This document shows positions 18,432 through 25,763 of a stretch of 39,433 bases of DNA, piece by piece. The translations under genes were made by a program, and so were the position numbers. The DNA is from an uncultured Flavobacteriaceae bacterium (GTDB taxonomy: Bacteria; Bacteroidota; Bacteroidia; Flavobacteriales; Flavobacteriaceae). The stretch lies in assembly GCA_937923515.1 (NCBI GenBank), contig CALDUF010000086.1, forward strand, positions 1 through 39,433, read 5' to 3'. Numbering within the stretch: the first letter of the stretch is position 1; each line of letters opens with the position of its first letter. The notes under the pieces were generated by a model, which saw only the letters and a list, made by a program, of their open reading frames with translations, made no database searches and was not told the DNA's origin.

Positions 18432-19058
18432 ATGCGCATTCAAACGGCATTTGAGGAAAAATTAAATACCATAAGTCATGCCATTGGTGCGCTTTTTGGA
18501 CTTGCTGCCTTAGTACTACTTATTGTTTTTGATACTAGAAAAACAGATTACAGTTTAACTAGTGTTATTATTTACGGATTTTCCATAATTATTTTATTTA
18601 CAGCTTCTGCATTGTATCACGCTGCTAAAAACGAACGTAAAAAGCGATTTTTAAGAGTTATAGATCATATAAGCATTTACGTATTGATTGCTGGAACGTA
18701 CTCGCCTGTGCTGCTTATTATGCTAGAAGAAAGCTTAGGTTGGACATTATTTTACATTGTTTGGGGCATTGCCGGTTTTGGTGTTATTTTAAAAACGTTT
18801 TTTACAGGACGGTTCGAGCTGTTCTCTACCCTACTCTATTTGGCCATGGGTTGGCTTATAGTTTTTGATTTTTCTACCTTATCACGCATTATGGATGCTG
18901 GAGGTATCACACTACTATTTGCTGGTGGTATCGCTTACACTGTAGGTATCATTTTTTATGTGATTGAAAAAATACCGTTTAATCACGTTATTTGGCATCT
19001 ATTTGTTTTGGCTGGTGCTATTTGCCATTTCTTTATGATATTTTTATACGTAATATGA
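18432..19058 (+). CDS. Hemolysin III/PAQR family membrane protein
   Basis: A 208-residue, seven-transmembrane-segment inner-membrane protein of the hemolysin III (YqfA/TrhA-like, PAQR) family. The family's likely metal-site pieces are present: NTISHAIG near residue 12-19 (first His), LFTASALYHAA (Ser and His), FLRVIDHISIYVLIAGTYSP (Asp-His) and the C-terminal FNHVIWHLFVLAGAICHFF (His-x4-His pattern). This resembles the ceramidase/adiponectin-receptor zinc site, which suggests a hydrolase acting in the membrane; hemolytic activity should not be assumed. It overlaps the next gene (ATGA) and follows DUF4294 by two bases. Confidence 0.92.
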   Translation: MRIQTAFEEKLNTISHAIGALFGLAALVLLIVFDTRKTDYSLTSVIIYGFSIIILFTASALYHAAKNERKKRFLRVIDHISIYVLIAGTYSPVLLIMLEESLGWTLFYIVWGIAGFGVILKTFFTGRFELFSTLLYLAMGWLIVFDFSTLSRIMDAGGITLLFAGGIAYTVGIIFYVIEKIPFNHVIWHLFVLAGAICHFFMIFLYVI

Positions 19059-19546
19059 TAGCATTTAAAAAAGCAACTACTTTTTTTGATTTTGAAGTTA
19101 TAGAAGGTTTGGCTAACACCATTTGGAGAGCGCATTACATCGCAATAATTGGCAAAGCCCAAGTGGATTATATGTTGCATAAATTTCAATCTGCAAAAGC
19201 GATACAACAACAAACACTTGAAGGCTACCACTACTATACTATACATTTTGAAACTAAAGCTATTGGGTATTTTGCTATAAAACAAGATGATAACAATTTG
19301 TTTTTAAGCAAACTATACCTCTTAAAAGCTAAGCGAGGCAATGGTTTTGGTAAACAAGCTATGGTGTATATTGAAACCATAGCCAAATCTTGGAACTGCA
19401 ACAGTATTTCGCTTACTGTAAATAAAGAAAACACAAACGCTATAAAAACGTATAACATGTTAGGTTTTGAAAATTTAGGTGCTCTTGTTATGCCTATTGG
19501 TAATGGTTTTGTTATGGATGATTTTAAGATGTTGAAACACATTTAA
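19055..19546 (+). CDS. GNAT family N-acetyltransferase
   Basis: A 163-residue acetyl-CoA-dependent acetyltransferase of the GNAT fold. The acetyl-CoA loop is LLKAKRGNGFGKQAMVYIE (R/Q-x-x-G-x-G/A type), followed by ISLTVNKENTNAIKTYNMLGFE, the classical beta-strand, Asn and C-terminal helix. The N-terminal half (ATTFFDFEVIEGLANTIWRAHY) is common to small flavobacterial GNATs. The ATG at 19055, overlapping the hemolysin-III stop, is chosen; an earlier in-frame ATG at 18992 lies within that gene. The acceptor substrate is unknown (a small amine, peptide or protein). Confidence 0.9.
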   Translation: MIAFKKATTFFDFEVIEGLANTIWRAHYIAIIGKAQVDYMLHKFQSAKAIQQQTLEGYHYYTIHFETKAIGYFAIKQDDNNLFLSKLYLLKAKRGNGFGKQAMVYIETIAKSWNCNSISLTVNKENTNAIKTYNMLGFENLGALVMPIGNGFVMDDFKMLKHI

Positions 19547-19577
19547 ATCTAATATGTATACTGCTTCTTGCTTTAAA

Positions 19578-19596
19578 ACCTTTGAATTTCAAAGGT
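19578..19596. terminator. Hairpin between convergent GNAT and haemoglobin genes
   Basis: ACCTTTGAA-T-TTCAAAGGT is an almost perfect palindrome, preceded by TTTAAA and followed by GTTTGTTTTAAT. It is placed to end both converging transcripts, though the T runs are interrupted. Confidence 0.5.
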
Positions 19597-19657
19597 GTTT
19601 GTTTTAATATAAAATTTAGATTTATAAGTACTTATCTGCTTATATTTAAAGTAACAA

Positions 19658-20044
19658 TCAACTTCTAGCTTCAAACATTTTTAAAAATATAAAAGTGCGC
19701 ATTTTTCTGGCACGATGTTTTGCGTTTTCGGCGTAATCACCTTCAAATAGAGCATTTACCGCTTTTATCCATAAATTTAGCCATATGCCAAAATGCATTT
19801 CAGAAATACTATGATTAAAACGTTTGTCTAAATCTATATGTGTTTGCAACGGATCTCCAGAATACTTTGTCTTTAAAAACAAACTAGATTCCCAAAAGGT
19901 AGTTAAATGCTCTAAATGAGCATCCCAGTCTTTTATGCTGTTATTAAAAAAAGGACCACGAGTTTTATCGTTTCTTACTGTATCATAAAATGTACTCACT
20001 AACCGGTATACATCGTTTCTATCCTTTATGTCCTGTTTTGCCAT
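19658..20044 (-). CDS. Group III truncated haemoglobin
   Basis: A 128-residue single-domain haem protein of the 2-over-2 truncated globin class, group III. Recognisable features are the B-helix Tyr in VSTFYDTV (Y20, B10), the PFFNN turn, the E-helix WDAHLEHLTTFW (H43/H46, W51) and the proximal His in SEMHFGIWLNLW (H84, F8). Group III globins are linked to oxygen, NO or peroxide chemistry, and in Bacteroidota the actual ligand is unknown. A CAAAAGTA on the plus strand (minus-strand TACTTTTG) lies four bases upstream of the ATG, which would make the mRNA leaderless. Convergent with the GNAT gene. Confidence 0.93.
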   Translation of the reverse strand: MAKQDIKDRNDVYRLVSTFYDTVRNDKTRGPFFNNSIKDWDAHLEHLTTFWESSLFLKTKYSGDPLQTHIDLDKRFNHSISEMHFGIWLNLWIKAVNALFEGDYAENAKHRARKMRTFIFLKMFEARS

Positions 20045-20048
20045 ACGC

Positions 20049-20056
20049 CAAAAGTA
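20049..20056 (-). promoter_or_regulatory. Candidate -7 box abutting the truncated haemoglobin gene
   Basis: Minus-strand TACTTTTG fits TAnnTTTG and ends four bases before the ATG (A at 20044). No upstream TTG at normal spacing. Confidence 0.4.
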
Positions 20057-20135
20057 AAATTTTAAATGGTATTAGGTTTTTTAAAAAAACGCAAATCCTA
20101 AATCAAAAATCGTAATTCTTACTTATTTTAGCAGT

Positions 20136-20903
20136 ATGATTTCTGTAACACTATTAGGTGCTGGCAATGTAGCCACACATTTATTCAAAGCTTTTAAAAC
20201 CTCTAATCAAATTACTGTAAAACAATGGTTTAACAGAAATATAGATGCTATATCTACATACGAAAGCGAAGTAGAAATTACAGATAATATAGATGCTCTA
20301 GAAGCCGCTGATGTTTTTATAATAGCTGTAAGTGATAATGCTGTAGCAAACGTATCCAAAAGTTTAACAGTAAAAAATCAATTAGTGGTACACACTTCTG
20401 GTAGTGTAAATGTTCATGATTTAGATAAAAAGCACAGGCGTGGCGTGTTTTACCCTTTACAATCGTTTAGCAAAAAGGCTACTTTAAATTTTGCTGATGT
20501 GCCTATTTGTATTGAAACCCTAAATAAGAGTGATTACCCTATTTTAAAAACGTTAGCAACTGCAATAGGAAGCCCTGTAAAAAAAATAAATAGCGATCAG
20601 CGCAGGGTATTGCATCTTGCCGCTGTGTTTGTAAATAATTTTACAAACCAGATGTATCGCATTGCACACGAAATTGTAGAATCTGAAGCTGCAGAATTTG
20701 ATTTACTAAAACCACTTATTTTAGAAACTGCAAAAAAAGTACAAGACATATCGCCTTATATGGCGCAAACAGGTCCTGCAAAACGCAATGATACAAAAAC
20801 AATAAATAAACATATTGCGATTCTAGAAGATGAGCAACACCAAGAAATTTATAAATTATTAACCCAATCAATTCAAAACACGCATGGTAGATTTTCTAAA
20901 TAA
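20136..20903 (+). CDS. Rossmann-like and DUF2520 domain protein
   Basis: A 255-residue cytosolic dehydrogenase-like protein. The N-terminus is an NAD(P)-binding Rossmann fold (TLLGAGNVATHLFKAF, residues 4-19) and the C-terminal half is a helical DUF2520 domain of the 6-phosphogluconate-dehydrogenase type, with VFYPLQSFSK, VFVNNFTNQMYRIAHEI and GPAKRNDTKTINKHI. Architecture resembles ketopantoate reductase and pyrroline-carboxylate reductase relatives, but the substrate is unknown. It precedes kdsC by 20 bases, a pairing seen widely in Bacteroidota, and the two are likely cotranscribed. Confidence 0.88.
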   Translation: MISVTLLGAGNVATHLFKAFKTSNQITVKQWFNRNIDAISTYESEVEITDNIDALEAADVFIIAVSDNAVANVSKSLTVKNQLVVHTSGSVNVHDLDKKHRRGVFYPLQSFSKKATLNFADVPICIETLNKSDYPILKTLATAIGSPVKKINSDQRRVLHLAAVFVNNFTNQMYRIAHEIVESEAAEFDLLKPLILETAKKVQDISPYMAQTGPAKRNDTKTINKHIAILEDEQHQEIYKLLTQSIQNTHGRFSK

Positions 20904-20923
20904 TTTACTGTAAACTATAACTC

Positions 20924-21454
20924 ATGGAAGAGAAAAGCTATAAAGAATATTTAAATCAAATTACCACCTTTATTTTTGATGTAGATGGTGTACTTACTGA
21001 TGGTTCTGTACAAATTACTACATCTGGAGAAATGTTACGTACCATGAATGTAAAAGATGGCTACGCTCTAAAAACCGCTTTAAATGAAGGATATAGTATC
21101 TGCATTATTTCTGGCGGCACCAATGAAGGTGTAAAAAAGCGTTTATCTATTTTAGGTATAGCTGATATTTATTTAGGCGCGCACAATAAAATAGAGCAAC
21201 TGAATGATTATCTCAATAGTAATAAAATTTCTTCTGAAAATGTTTTGTATATGGGTGATGATATTCCTGATTACCCAGTGATGAAACGTATTGGCTTGCC
21301 ATGTTGCCCTCAAGATGCTGTGCCAGAAATAAAAGCCATTTCAAAATATATTTCTCATAAAAATGGTGGTAAAGGTGCCGTACGCGATGTTATTGAACAG
21401 GTATTGAAAGTTCAAGATAAATGGAACGGTAATTTTGATGCTAAGTATGACTAG
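20924..21454 (+). CDS. kdsC: KDO-8-phosphate phosphatase (HAD family)
   Basis: Hydrolyses 3-deoxy-D-manno-octulosonate 8-phosphate to KDO for lipopolysaccharide core synthesis. The 176-residue size and C0-type HAD layout fit KdsC: nucleophile D19 and acid D21 in FIFDVDGVLTDG, motif II Ser in IISGGTN, motif III Lys in the AHNKIEQL region and motif IV GDDIPDYPVM (111-120). The C-terminal KNGGKGAVRDVIEQVL is typical of KdsC. It follows the DUF2520 gene by 20 bases. Its TAG stop runs directly into a tandem heptamer array. Confidence 0.93.
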   Translation: MEEKSYKEYLNQITTFIFDVDGVLTDGSVQITTSGEMLRTMNVKDGYALKTALNEGYSICIISGGTNEGVKKRLSILGIADIYLGAHNKIEQLNDYLNSNKISSENVLYMGDDIPDYPVMKRIGLPCCPQDAVPEIKAISKYISHKNGGKGAVRDVIEQVLKVQDKWNGNFDAKYD

Positions 21455-21495
21455 TGTTCAGTGTTCAGTTTACAGTTTTCAGTTTTCAGTTTTCT
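21454..21495. repeat. Six-copy heptamer tandem repeat after kdsC
   Basis: Six consecutive seven-base units: GTGTTCA, GTGTTCA, GTTTACA, GTTTTCA, GTTTTCA, GTTTTCT, starting with the last base of the kdsC stop codon. Consensus GTTTTCA. It ends 48 bases before the prenyltransferase start. The unit is not a multiple of three, so copy-number changes would alter the spacer length or, in the other direction, frames. Confidence 0.85.
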
Positions 21496-21543
21496 AAAAT
21501 TTTAAACCTACTTTACCTGTATAAAATAAATGCATAAATTATA

Positions 21544-22452
21544 TTGGCGTTTTTAAATCTTATCCGTTGGAAGAATTTATTAATGATTGTACTTGTACAA
21601 TTACTAATTAAATATGCATTATTAGAGCCTTTTGGGGTACAAAGCGCCTTAGATGGATTGGGCATTACTCTACTTATTTTAGCTACAATTGCTATTGCTG
21701 CTGCGGGTAATATTATCAACGATATTTATGATGTAACTACAGATGCCATAAACAAACCCAAAAAATGTGTTATTGGCACATCGATTTCAGAAAAAACAGG
21801 CTATACGCTTTTTATCATCTGTAACATTATAGGCGTTGGTATTGGCTTTTACGTATCGCATTATATTGGTAAAAGCGCGTTTTTTAGCATTTTTGTAACT
21901 ATTTCAGCATTACTCTACATTTATTCCTCTTATTTAAAAGGCATACTACTTGTTGGCAATATTATAATTTCTGCTTTGGTTGCTGTTAGTATAATAATTG
22001 TTGGTTTATTTGAATTAACACCCAACCTCACTGAAATCAATAAAAACATACAACTTACATTTTTTAAAATTATTTTAGACTATGCGCTTTTTGCTTTTAT
22101 GATTAACCTCTTAAGAGAAATTGCAAAAGATATTGAAGATATAGATGGCGATTATAAAGCAGGTTTACGCACCTTACCCATTGTAATTGGTAGAGCGCGA
22201 ACTAAACATGTGTTGCTTGTATTACATAGTGTTCCGCTTTTAACTATCATTTTTTATGTGGTTTGTAAACTTTACAAGCAGCCAATAGCACTAATTTATT
22301 TTTTAGTATTACTTATCGCGCCGCTTATATACATTGCTATTCAACTTTTTTATGCTAAACATAAAAGCGATTATAGCCGCATTGCCACCTTATACAAACT
22401 GGTGCTATTATTTGGCATGCTTTCCTTATTACTCTATCCTTTTATTTTGTAA
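21544..22452 (+). CDS. UbiA-family prenyltransferase (geranylgeranylglycerol-phosphate type)
   Basis: A 302-residue inner-membrane enzyme that transfers a polyprenyl group from its diphosphate to an acceptor. Two Mg-binding Asp-rich motifs are intact: NDIYDVTTD (59-67) and KDIEDIDGD (195-203). About eight to nine hydrophobic segments follow the UbiA pattern. The Flavobacteria branch is usually named geranylgeranylglycerol-phosphate geranylgeranyltransferase, but the acceptor in bacteria is unproven. Start is TTG at 21544: the nearest ATG (21530) is out of frame. It follows kdsC and precedes maf, a conserved trio in this group. A heptamer repeat lies in its 5' spacer. Confidence 0.86.
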   Translation: MAFLNLIRWKNLLMIVLVQLLIKYALLEPFGVQSALDGLGITLLILATIAIAAAGNIINDIYDVTTDAINKPKKCVIGTSISEKTGYTLFIICNIIGVGIGFYVSHYIGKSAFFSIFVTISALLYIYSSYLKGILLVGNIIISALVAVSIIIVGLFELTPNLTEINKNIQLTFFKIILDYALFAFMINLLREIAKDIEDIDGDYKAGLRTLPIVIGRARTKHVLLVLHSVPLLTIIFYVVCKLYKQPIALIYFLVLLIAPLIYIAIQLFYAKHKSDYSRIATLYKLVLLFGMLSLLLYPFIL

Positions 22453-22489
22453 CTTCAATCATTACTAAATTTACACACTTTAAAAAATA

Positions 22490-23083
22490 ATGCTAAAAGA
22501 TATTTTAAAACATCACAACCTAATTTTAGCCTCTCAATCACCAAGGCGACACGCTTTTTTTAAAGACTTAGATGTAAATTTTGAAATTCGATTAAAACCC
22601 GTAGATGAAGAATATCCGCCAAGATTAACGCACTTTGAAATTAGTAACTACTTAGCGCAACTTAAAGCTTTACCATTTAAGAACGAATTACAACCAAACG
22701 ATATTTTAATTACAAGTGATACCATTGTTTGGCATAATAATACTGCCTTAGGAAAACCCAGAGACACAAATGAAGCTGTTGCCATATTAAAATCTTTAAG
22801 TGGTAATACACATGAAGTTATTACATCAGTTTGCTTTACAACTACTACTTATGAAAAAACATTGCACAACATTACAAAAGTAACGTTCAAACCATTATCT
22901 AAACAGGAAATAGACTATTACATAAAACACTTCAAACCTTTTGACAAAGCAGGTGCATATGGCATACAAGATTGGATTGGGCAAATAGGCGTTACCAAAA
23001 TAGAAGGTTCTTACTTTAACGTCATGGGATTACCAGTACATCTTGTTTACAAAACGTTAAATGACATTGCAGCCCTAAGTTAA
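22490..23083 (+). CDS. maf: Maf-like nucleotide pyrophosphatase
   Basis: A 197-residue cytosolic house-cleaning enzyme that hydrolyses non-canonical or modified nucleoside triphosphates (such as dTTP/UTP analogues) to monophosphates. Motifs are ASQSPRR (14-20), the substrate-pocket SDTIVWHNNTALGKPRD and the C-terminal DKAGAYGIQDWIGQIGVTKIEGSYFNVMGLP. It follows the prenyltransferase by 37 bases, with the following lipoprotein gene 28 bases on. Inhibition of septum formation is an overexpression phenotype of one relative and is not implied here. Confidence 0.94.
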   Translation: MLKDILKHHNLILASQSPRRHAFFKDLDVNFEIRLKPVDEEYPPRLTHFEISNYLAQLKALPFKNELQPNDILITSDTIVWHNNTALGKPRDTNEAVAILKSLSGNTHEVITSVCFTTTTYEKTLHNITKVTFKPLSKQEIDYYIKHFKPFDKAGAYGIQDWIGQIGVTKIEGSYFNVMGLPVHLVYKTLNDIAALS

Positions 23084-23111
23084 GTTTGTAATTTTATAAA
23101 AAATAACCATT

Positions 23112-24035
23112 ATGAAGAGAATTAACAACGCTTTACTACCATCTATCTTAGTAGGTTTAGCAATCGTACTATTTCAAAGTTGTAAGCAAGAAGCGAACAG
23201 TAAAACGCTTTTAGCTACTAAAACCAGTATAGAAAATACTAAGCCCGCAGCACCGTTATCGCAAGAATTTAAAGACTACTGGTATGCAGGACAAGCAGAA
23301 ATCTCATCTTATAAATTAGAGCAAGCACGCTATGGCGAAATGCGAGAAGGCAACGCCGTTTTAATTTTTGTAACCGAAGATTTTTTACCAGAAATTCAAG
23401 TAAAAGCAGATAATCAAAACAGTAGTAATATTCCTGTTTTAAAGCTGAATGCTACAAAAAACTTTAATACGGGTATTTATCCGTATTCGATAATGCAGAG
23501 TACGTTTTATCCTGTATCAAACAATCAGCATGCATTAAAAGTTTCTAGTTCTATGCAAGAATGGTGCGGACATATTTATGCACAATTAAATAATAAAGAC
23601 AAGTTTAATATCATGTCGCACTCTTATTTTCAAGGTGAAGCCGATGAACTTTACAAGCTCGATAAAACTATTTTAGAAAATGAGTTATGGACACAGTTAC
23701 GTATCAACCCTAAATCGTTACCCACTGGAACTATTAATGTAGTTCCTTCATTTGAATATACGAGAATGAAACACGTAAAGATTAAAGCATACAAGGCAGA
23801 AGCCCAATTAACTGATAACACATACACGCTAAATTATAAAGATTTAAACAGATCGTTAACTTTGTATTTTAACCCAAAATTTCCTTACGAGATTTTAAGT
23901 TGGGAAGAAACGTTTAAAAGTGGCGCGCAACTTATGACTACAAAAGCTACCAAGCTAAACACTATAAAATCGCCCTATTGGAGTAAAAATAATAATGCCA
24001 GTGAAGTTTTAAGAGATAGCCTGCAGTTGAATTAA
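23112..24035 (+). CDS. Flavobacterial lipoprotein of unknown function
   Basis: A 307-residue protein with a lipoprotein signal: positively charged start, hydrophobic core and lipobox LFQSC (Cys at about 27), so it is probably lipidated in the envelope. The body has no recognised enzyme motif. Notable conserved-looking stretches are FKDYWYAGQAEISSYKLEQARYG, GNAVLIFVTEDFLPEIQVKAD, SMQEWCGHIYAQL and YFQGEADELY. It lies 28 bases after maf, and proteins like it may carry the Maf name in databases because of that, though there is no sequence link. GNAVLIFVTEDF suggests a secreted binding protein. Function unknown. Confidence 0.82.
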   Translation: MKRINNALLPSILVGLAIVLFQSCKQEANSKTLLATKTSIENTKPAAPLSQEFKDYWYAGQAEISSYKLEQARYGEMREGNAVLIFVTEDFLPEIQVKADNQNSSNIPVLKLNATKNFNTGIYPYSIMQSTFYPVSNNQHALKVSSSMQEWCGHIYAQLNNKDKFNIMSHSYFQGEADELYKLDKTILENELWTQLRINPKSLPTGTINVVPSFEYTRMKHVKIKAYKAEAQLTDNTYTLNYKDLNRSLTLYFNPKFPYEILSWEETFKSGAQLMTTKATKLNTIKSPYWSKNNNASEVLRDSLQLN

Positions 24036-24043
24036 TTTGACCG

Positions 24044-24051
24044 TATATTTG
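24044..24051 (+). promoter_or_regulatory. Candidate -7 box for the MscS-like/corA unit
   Basis: TATATTTG, a perfect TAnnTTTG, ends 22 bases before the ATG at 24074. TTG at 24027-24029 is only 14 bases upstream of it, closer than usual. Confidence 0.45.
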
Positions 24052-24073
24052 TCACTAATTTTACCAAATTATT

Positions 24074-24631
24074 ATGTTCGAGCTTTTTTTTGAAACGTAC
24101 CAAAAACAATTGATACAAACGGCATTTGTTATTGTCATACTGTTCATAGTTGGTGGTGTAACAAACCTTTTAATCAAAAAAATAGGTGGTAAAAGCGGTA
24201 TTAATGATGCCAGAATAAGACTCATGCGCAGGTATGTTACTGTGTCTTTACTAATTATCGGCATTTTACTTGAGTGTTTTGTACTTGGTGCAAAGTTTGA
24301 AGATATTGCGGTTATATTTTCGTCTGTATTTGCCATTATTGGTATTGCGCTTTTTGCTATTTGGTCTATTTTAAGCAATGTAACGTCTGGAATAATTATG
24401 TTCTTTAACTTCCCTTATAAAGTGGGCGATAAAATTTCTATTCATGATAAAGATTTTCCGGTAACGGCTATTATAGAAGATATTCGCGCTTTTCAATTGC
24501 ATTTAAGAGTAGAAAATGGTGACTTAGTAACTTACCCTAACAACTTAATGCTGCAAAAAGCAGTAACACTTGTAGAAAAAGACGCCATAGAAGGTAACCA
24601 TAGTGATGATGATGGTGCTGATGCCGTTTAA
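24074..24631 (+). CDS. Small MscS-family mechanosensitive channel-like protein
   Basis: A 185-residue membrane protein with three hydrophobic segments (about 15-35, 55-75, 80-110) and a pore helix of MscS type: IGIALFAIWSILSNVTSGIIMFFNFPYKVGDKISI, followed by a beta domain (VTAIIEDIRAFQLHLRVENGDLVTYPNNLML). In known channels this releases solutes during hypoosmotic stress. It is short: the usual C-terminal alpha/beta cytoplasmic domain is missing and the tail is acidic (NHSDDDGADAV), so it is one of the minimal forms. It is 33 bases before corA, suggesting a shared membrane-transport transcript. Confidence 0.88.
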   Translation: MFELFFETYQKQLIQTAFVIVILFIVGGVTNLLIKKIGGKSGINDARIRLMRRYVTVSLLIIGILLECFVLGAKFEDIAVIFSSVFAIIGIALFAIWSILSNVTSGIIMFFNFPYKVGDKISIHDKDFPVTAIIEDIRAFQLHLRVENGDLVTYPNNLMLQKAVTLVEKDAIEGNHSDDDGADAV

Positions 24632-24664
24632 ATATTTTCTATATATTTAAAAGAAATACAAAAT

Positions 24665-25732
24665 ATGCCAAGAAAAAGAGTTAATCGGTCTAAAAAAGTA
24701 CTAGGTCAAATTCCAGGAAGTATTATTTACACTGGCGAACGCGCCAAATCGAAACTCTTTTTAGAAGCCTTTGACTACACTACCAATAATTGTATTGAAA
24801 AAGAACTCAGTACTGTTGAGGATACTTATGCCTTTAAACTTACCGATTCTATTACTTGGATAAATATAAATGGCCTAAATCATGTAGAAGATATAGGTAA
24901 ACTAGGCAAGCATTATGAACTGCACCCATTGGTGCTAGAAGATGTTGTAAACATAGCCCAACGCCCAAAGATAGACGAGTACGAAAATTACATGTTCGTG
25001 GTGCTTAAAATGTTGTACTACGACAAAAACCAAACTATAGTATCAGAGCAGGTAAGTTTTGTTTTGGGTAAAAACTACGTATTGTCGTTTCAAGAATCTG
25101 AAGGTGATGTGTTTGATACCGTACGAAACCGCATTAGGCAAGCAAAAGGGCGTGTACGTAACATGCAAGCTGATTATTTGTTATACACACTTATTGATGC
25201 TATTGTGGACCATTATTTTGGTGTTATAGAAGTGCTTGGAGATAAAATTGAAGATTTTGAAACTGAAATTTTCTCTGGAAATATAGAGGATGGCGCTAGC
25301 CAAAAAATTCAAGATTTAAAACGTGAAATTCTAAGATTACGTCGCGCTATTTTTCCTCTTCGTGAAGTGTTAAATCGTATTGAAAAAAACGAAACCGACC
25401 TTATACAACCAAAAACTATTACCTATTACCGCGACATTTACGACCACTTGATACAGGTTACCGAAAACATAGATATTTACCGTGAAATGATTTGGAGTTT
25501 AATGGATATGTATATGACAACCATTAGCAACAAAATGAATGAAGTTATGAAGGTACTAACTATAATGGCTTCTATATTTATTCCATTAACCTTTATTGCT
25601 GGTATTTATGGTATGAATTTCGAGTACATACCAGAACTACAATACAAATACTCTTACTTCATCCTTTGGGGTGTTATGATTGTTATGTTTTTAGGAATGC
25701 TGTATTATTTTAGAAAGAAAAAGTGGCTTTAA
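24665..25732 (+). CDS. corA: CorA-family magnesium/cobalt transporter
   Basis: A 355-residue inner-membrane pentameric Mg2+ channel. The large cytoplasmic N-terminal domain includes LGKHYELHPLVLEDVVNIAQRPKIDEYENYMFVVLKML and a long stalk helix with FETEIFSGN and LRRAIFPLREVLNRI. Two C-terminal transmembrane segments follow, with the signature YGMN (GMN at 316-318) and a basic tail, FRKKKWL. Length and motif order are standard. It begins 33 bases after the MscS-like gene and converges with pepD at a 31-base gap, where only weak pairing is visible. Confidence 0.96.
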   Translation: MPRKRVNRSKKVLGQIPGSIIYTGERAKSKLFLEAFDYTTNNCIEKELSTVEDTYAFKLTDSITWININGLNHVEDIGKLGKHYELHPLVLEDVVNIAQRPKIDEYENYMFVVLKMLYYDKNQTIVSEQVSFVLGKNYVLSFQESEGDVFDTVRNRIRQAKGRVRNMQADYLLYTLIDAIVDHYFGVIEVLGDKIEDFETEIFSGNIEDGASQKIQDLKREILRLRRAIFPLREVLNRIEKNETDLIQPKTITYYRDIYDHLIQVTENIDIYREMIWSLMDMYMTTISNKMNEVMKVLTIMASIFIPLTFIAGIYGMNFEYIPELQYKYSYFILWGVMIVMFLGMLYYFRKKKWL

Positions 25733-25763
25733 GCGTTAAGTGTTTCTGAAAAAAATAACATGT

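Noticed and set aside
18992-19054. Upstream extension of the GNAT gene
   Set aside because: The extra 21 residues are read out of frame from the hemolysin-III gene; the ATGA overlap at 19055 is the normal operon start.
18432-19058. Reading the hemolysin III-like protein as a toxin
   Set aside because: The family is a PAQR-type membrane protein with conserved His positions and no toxin neighbours; hemolysis is not supported.
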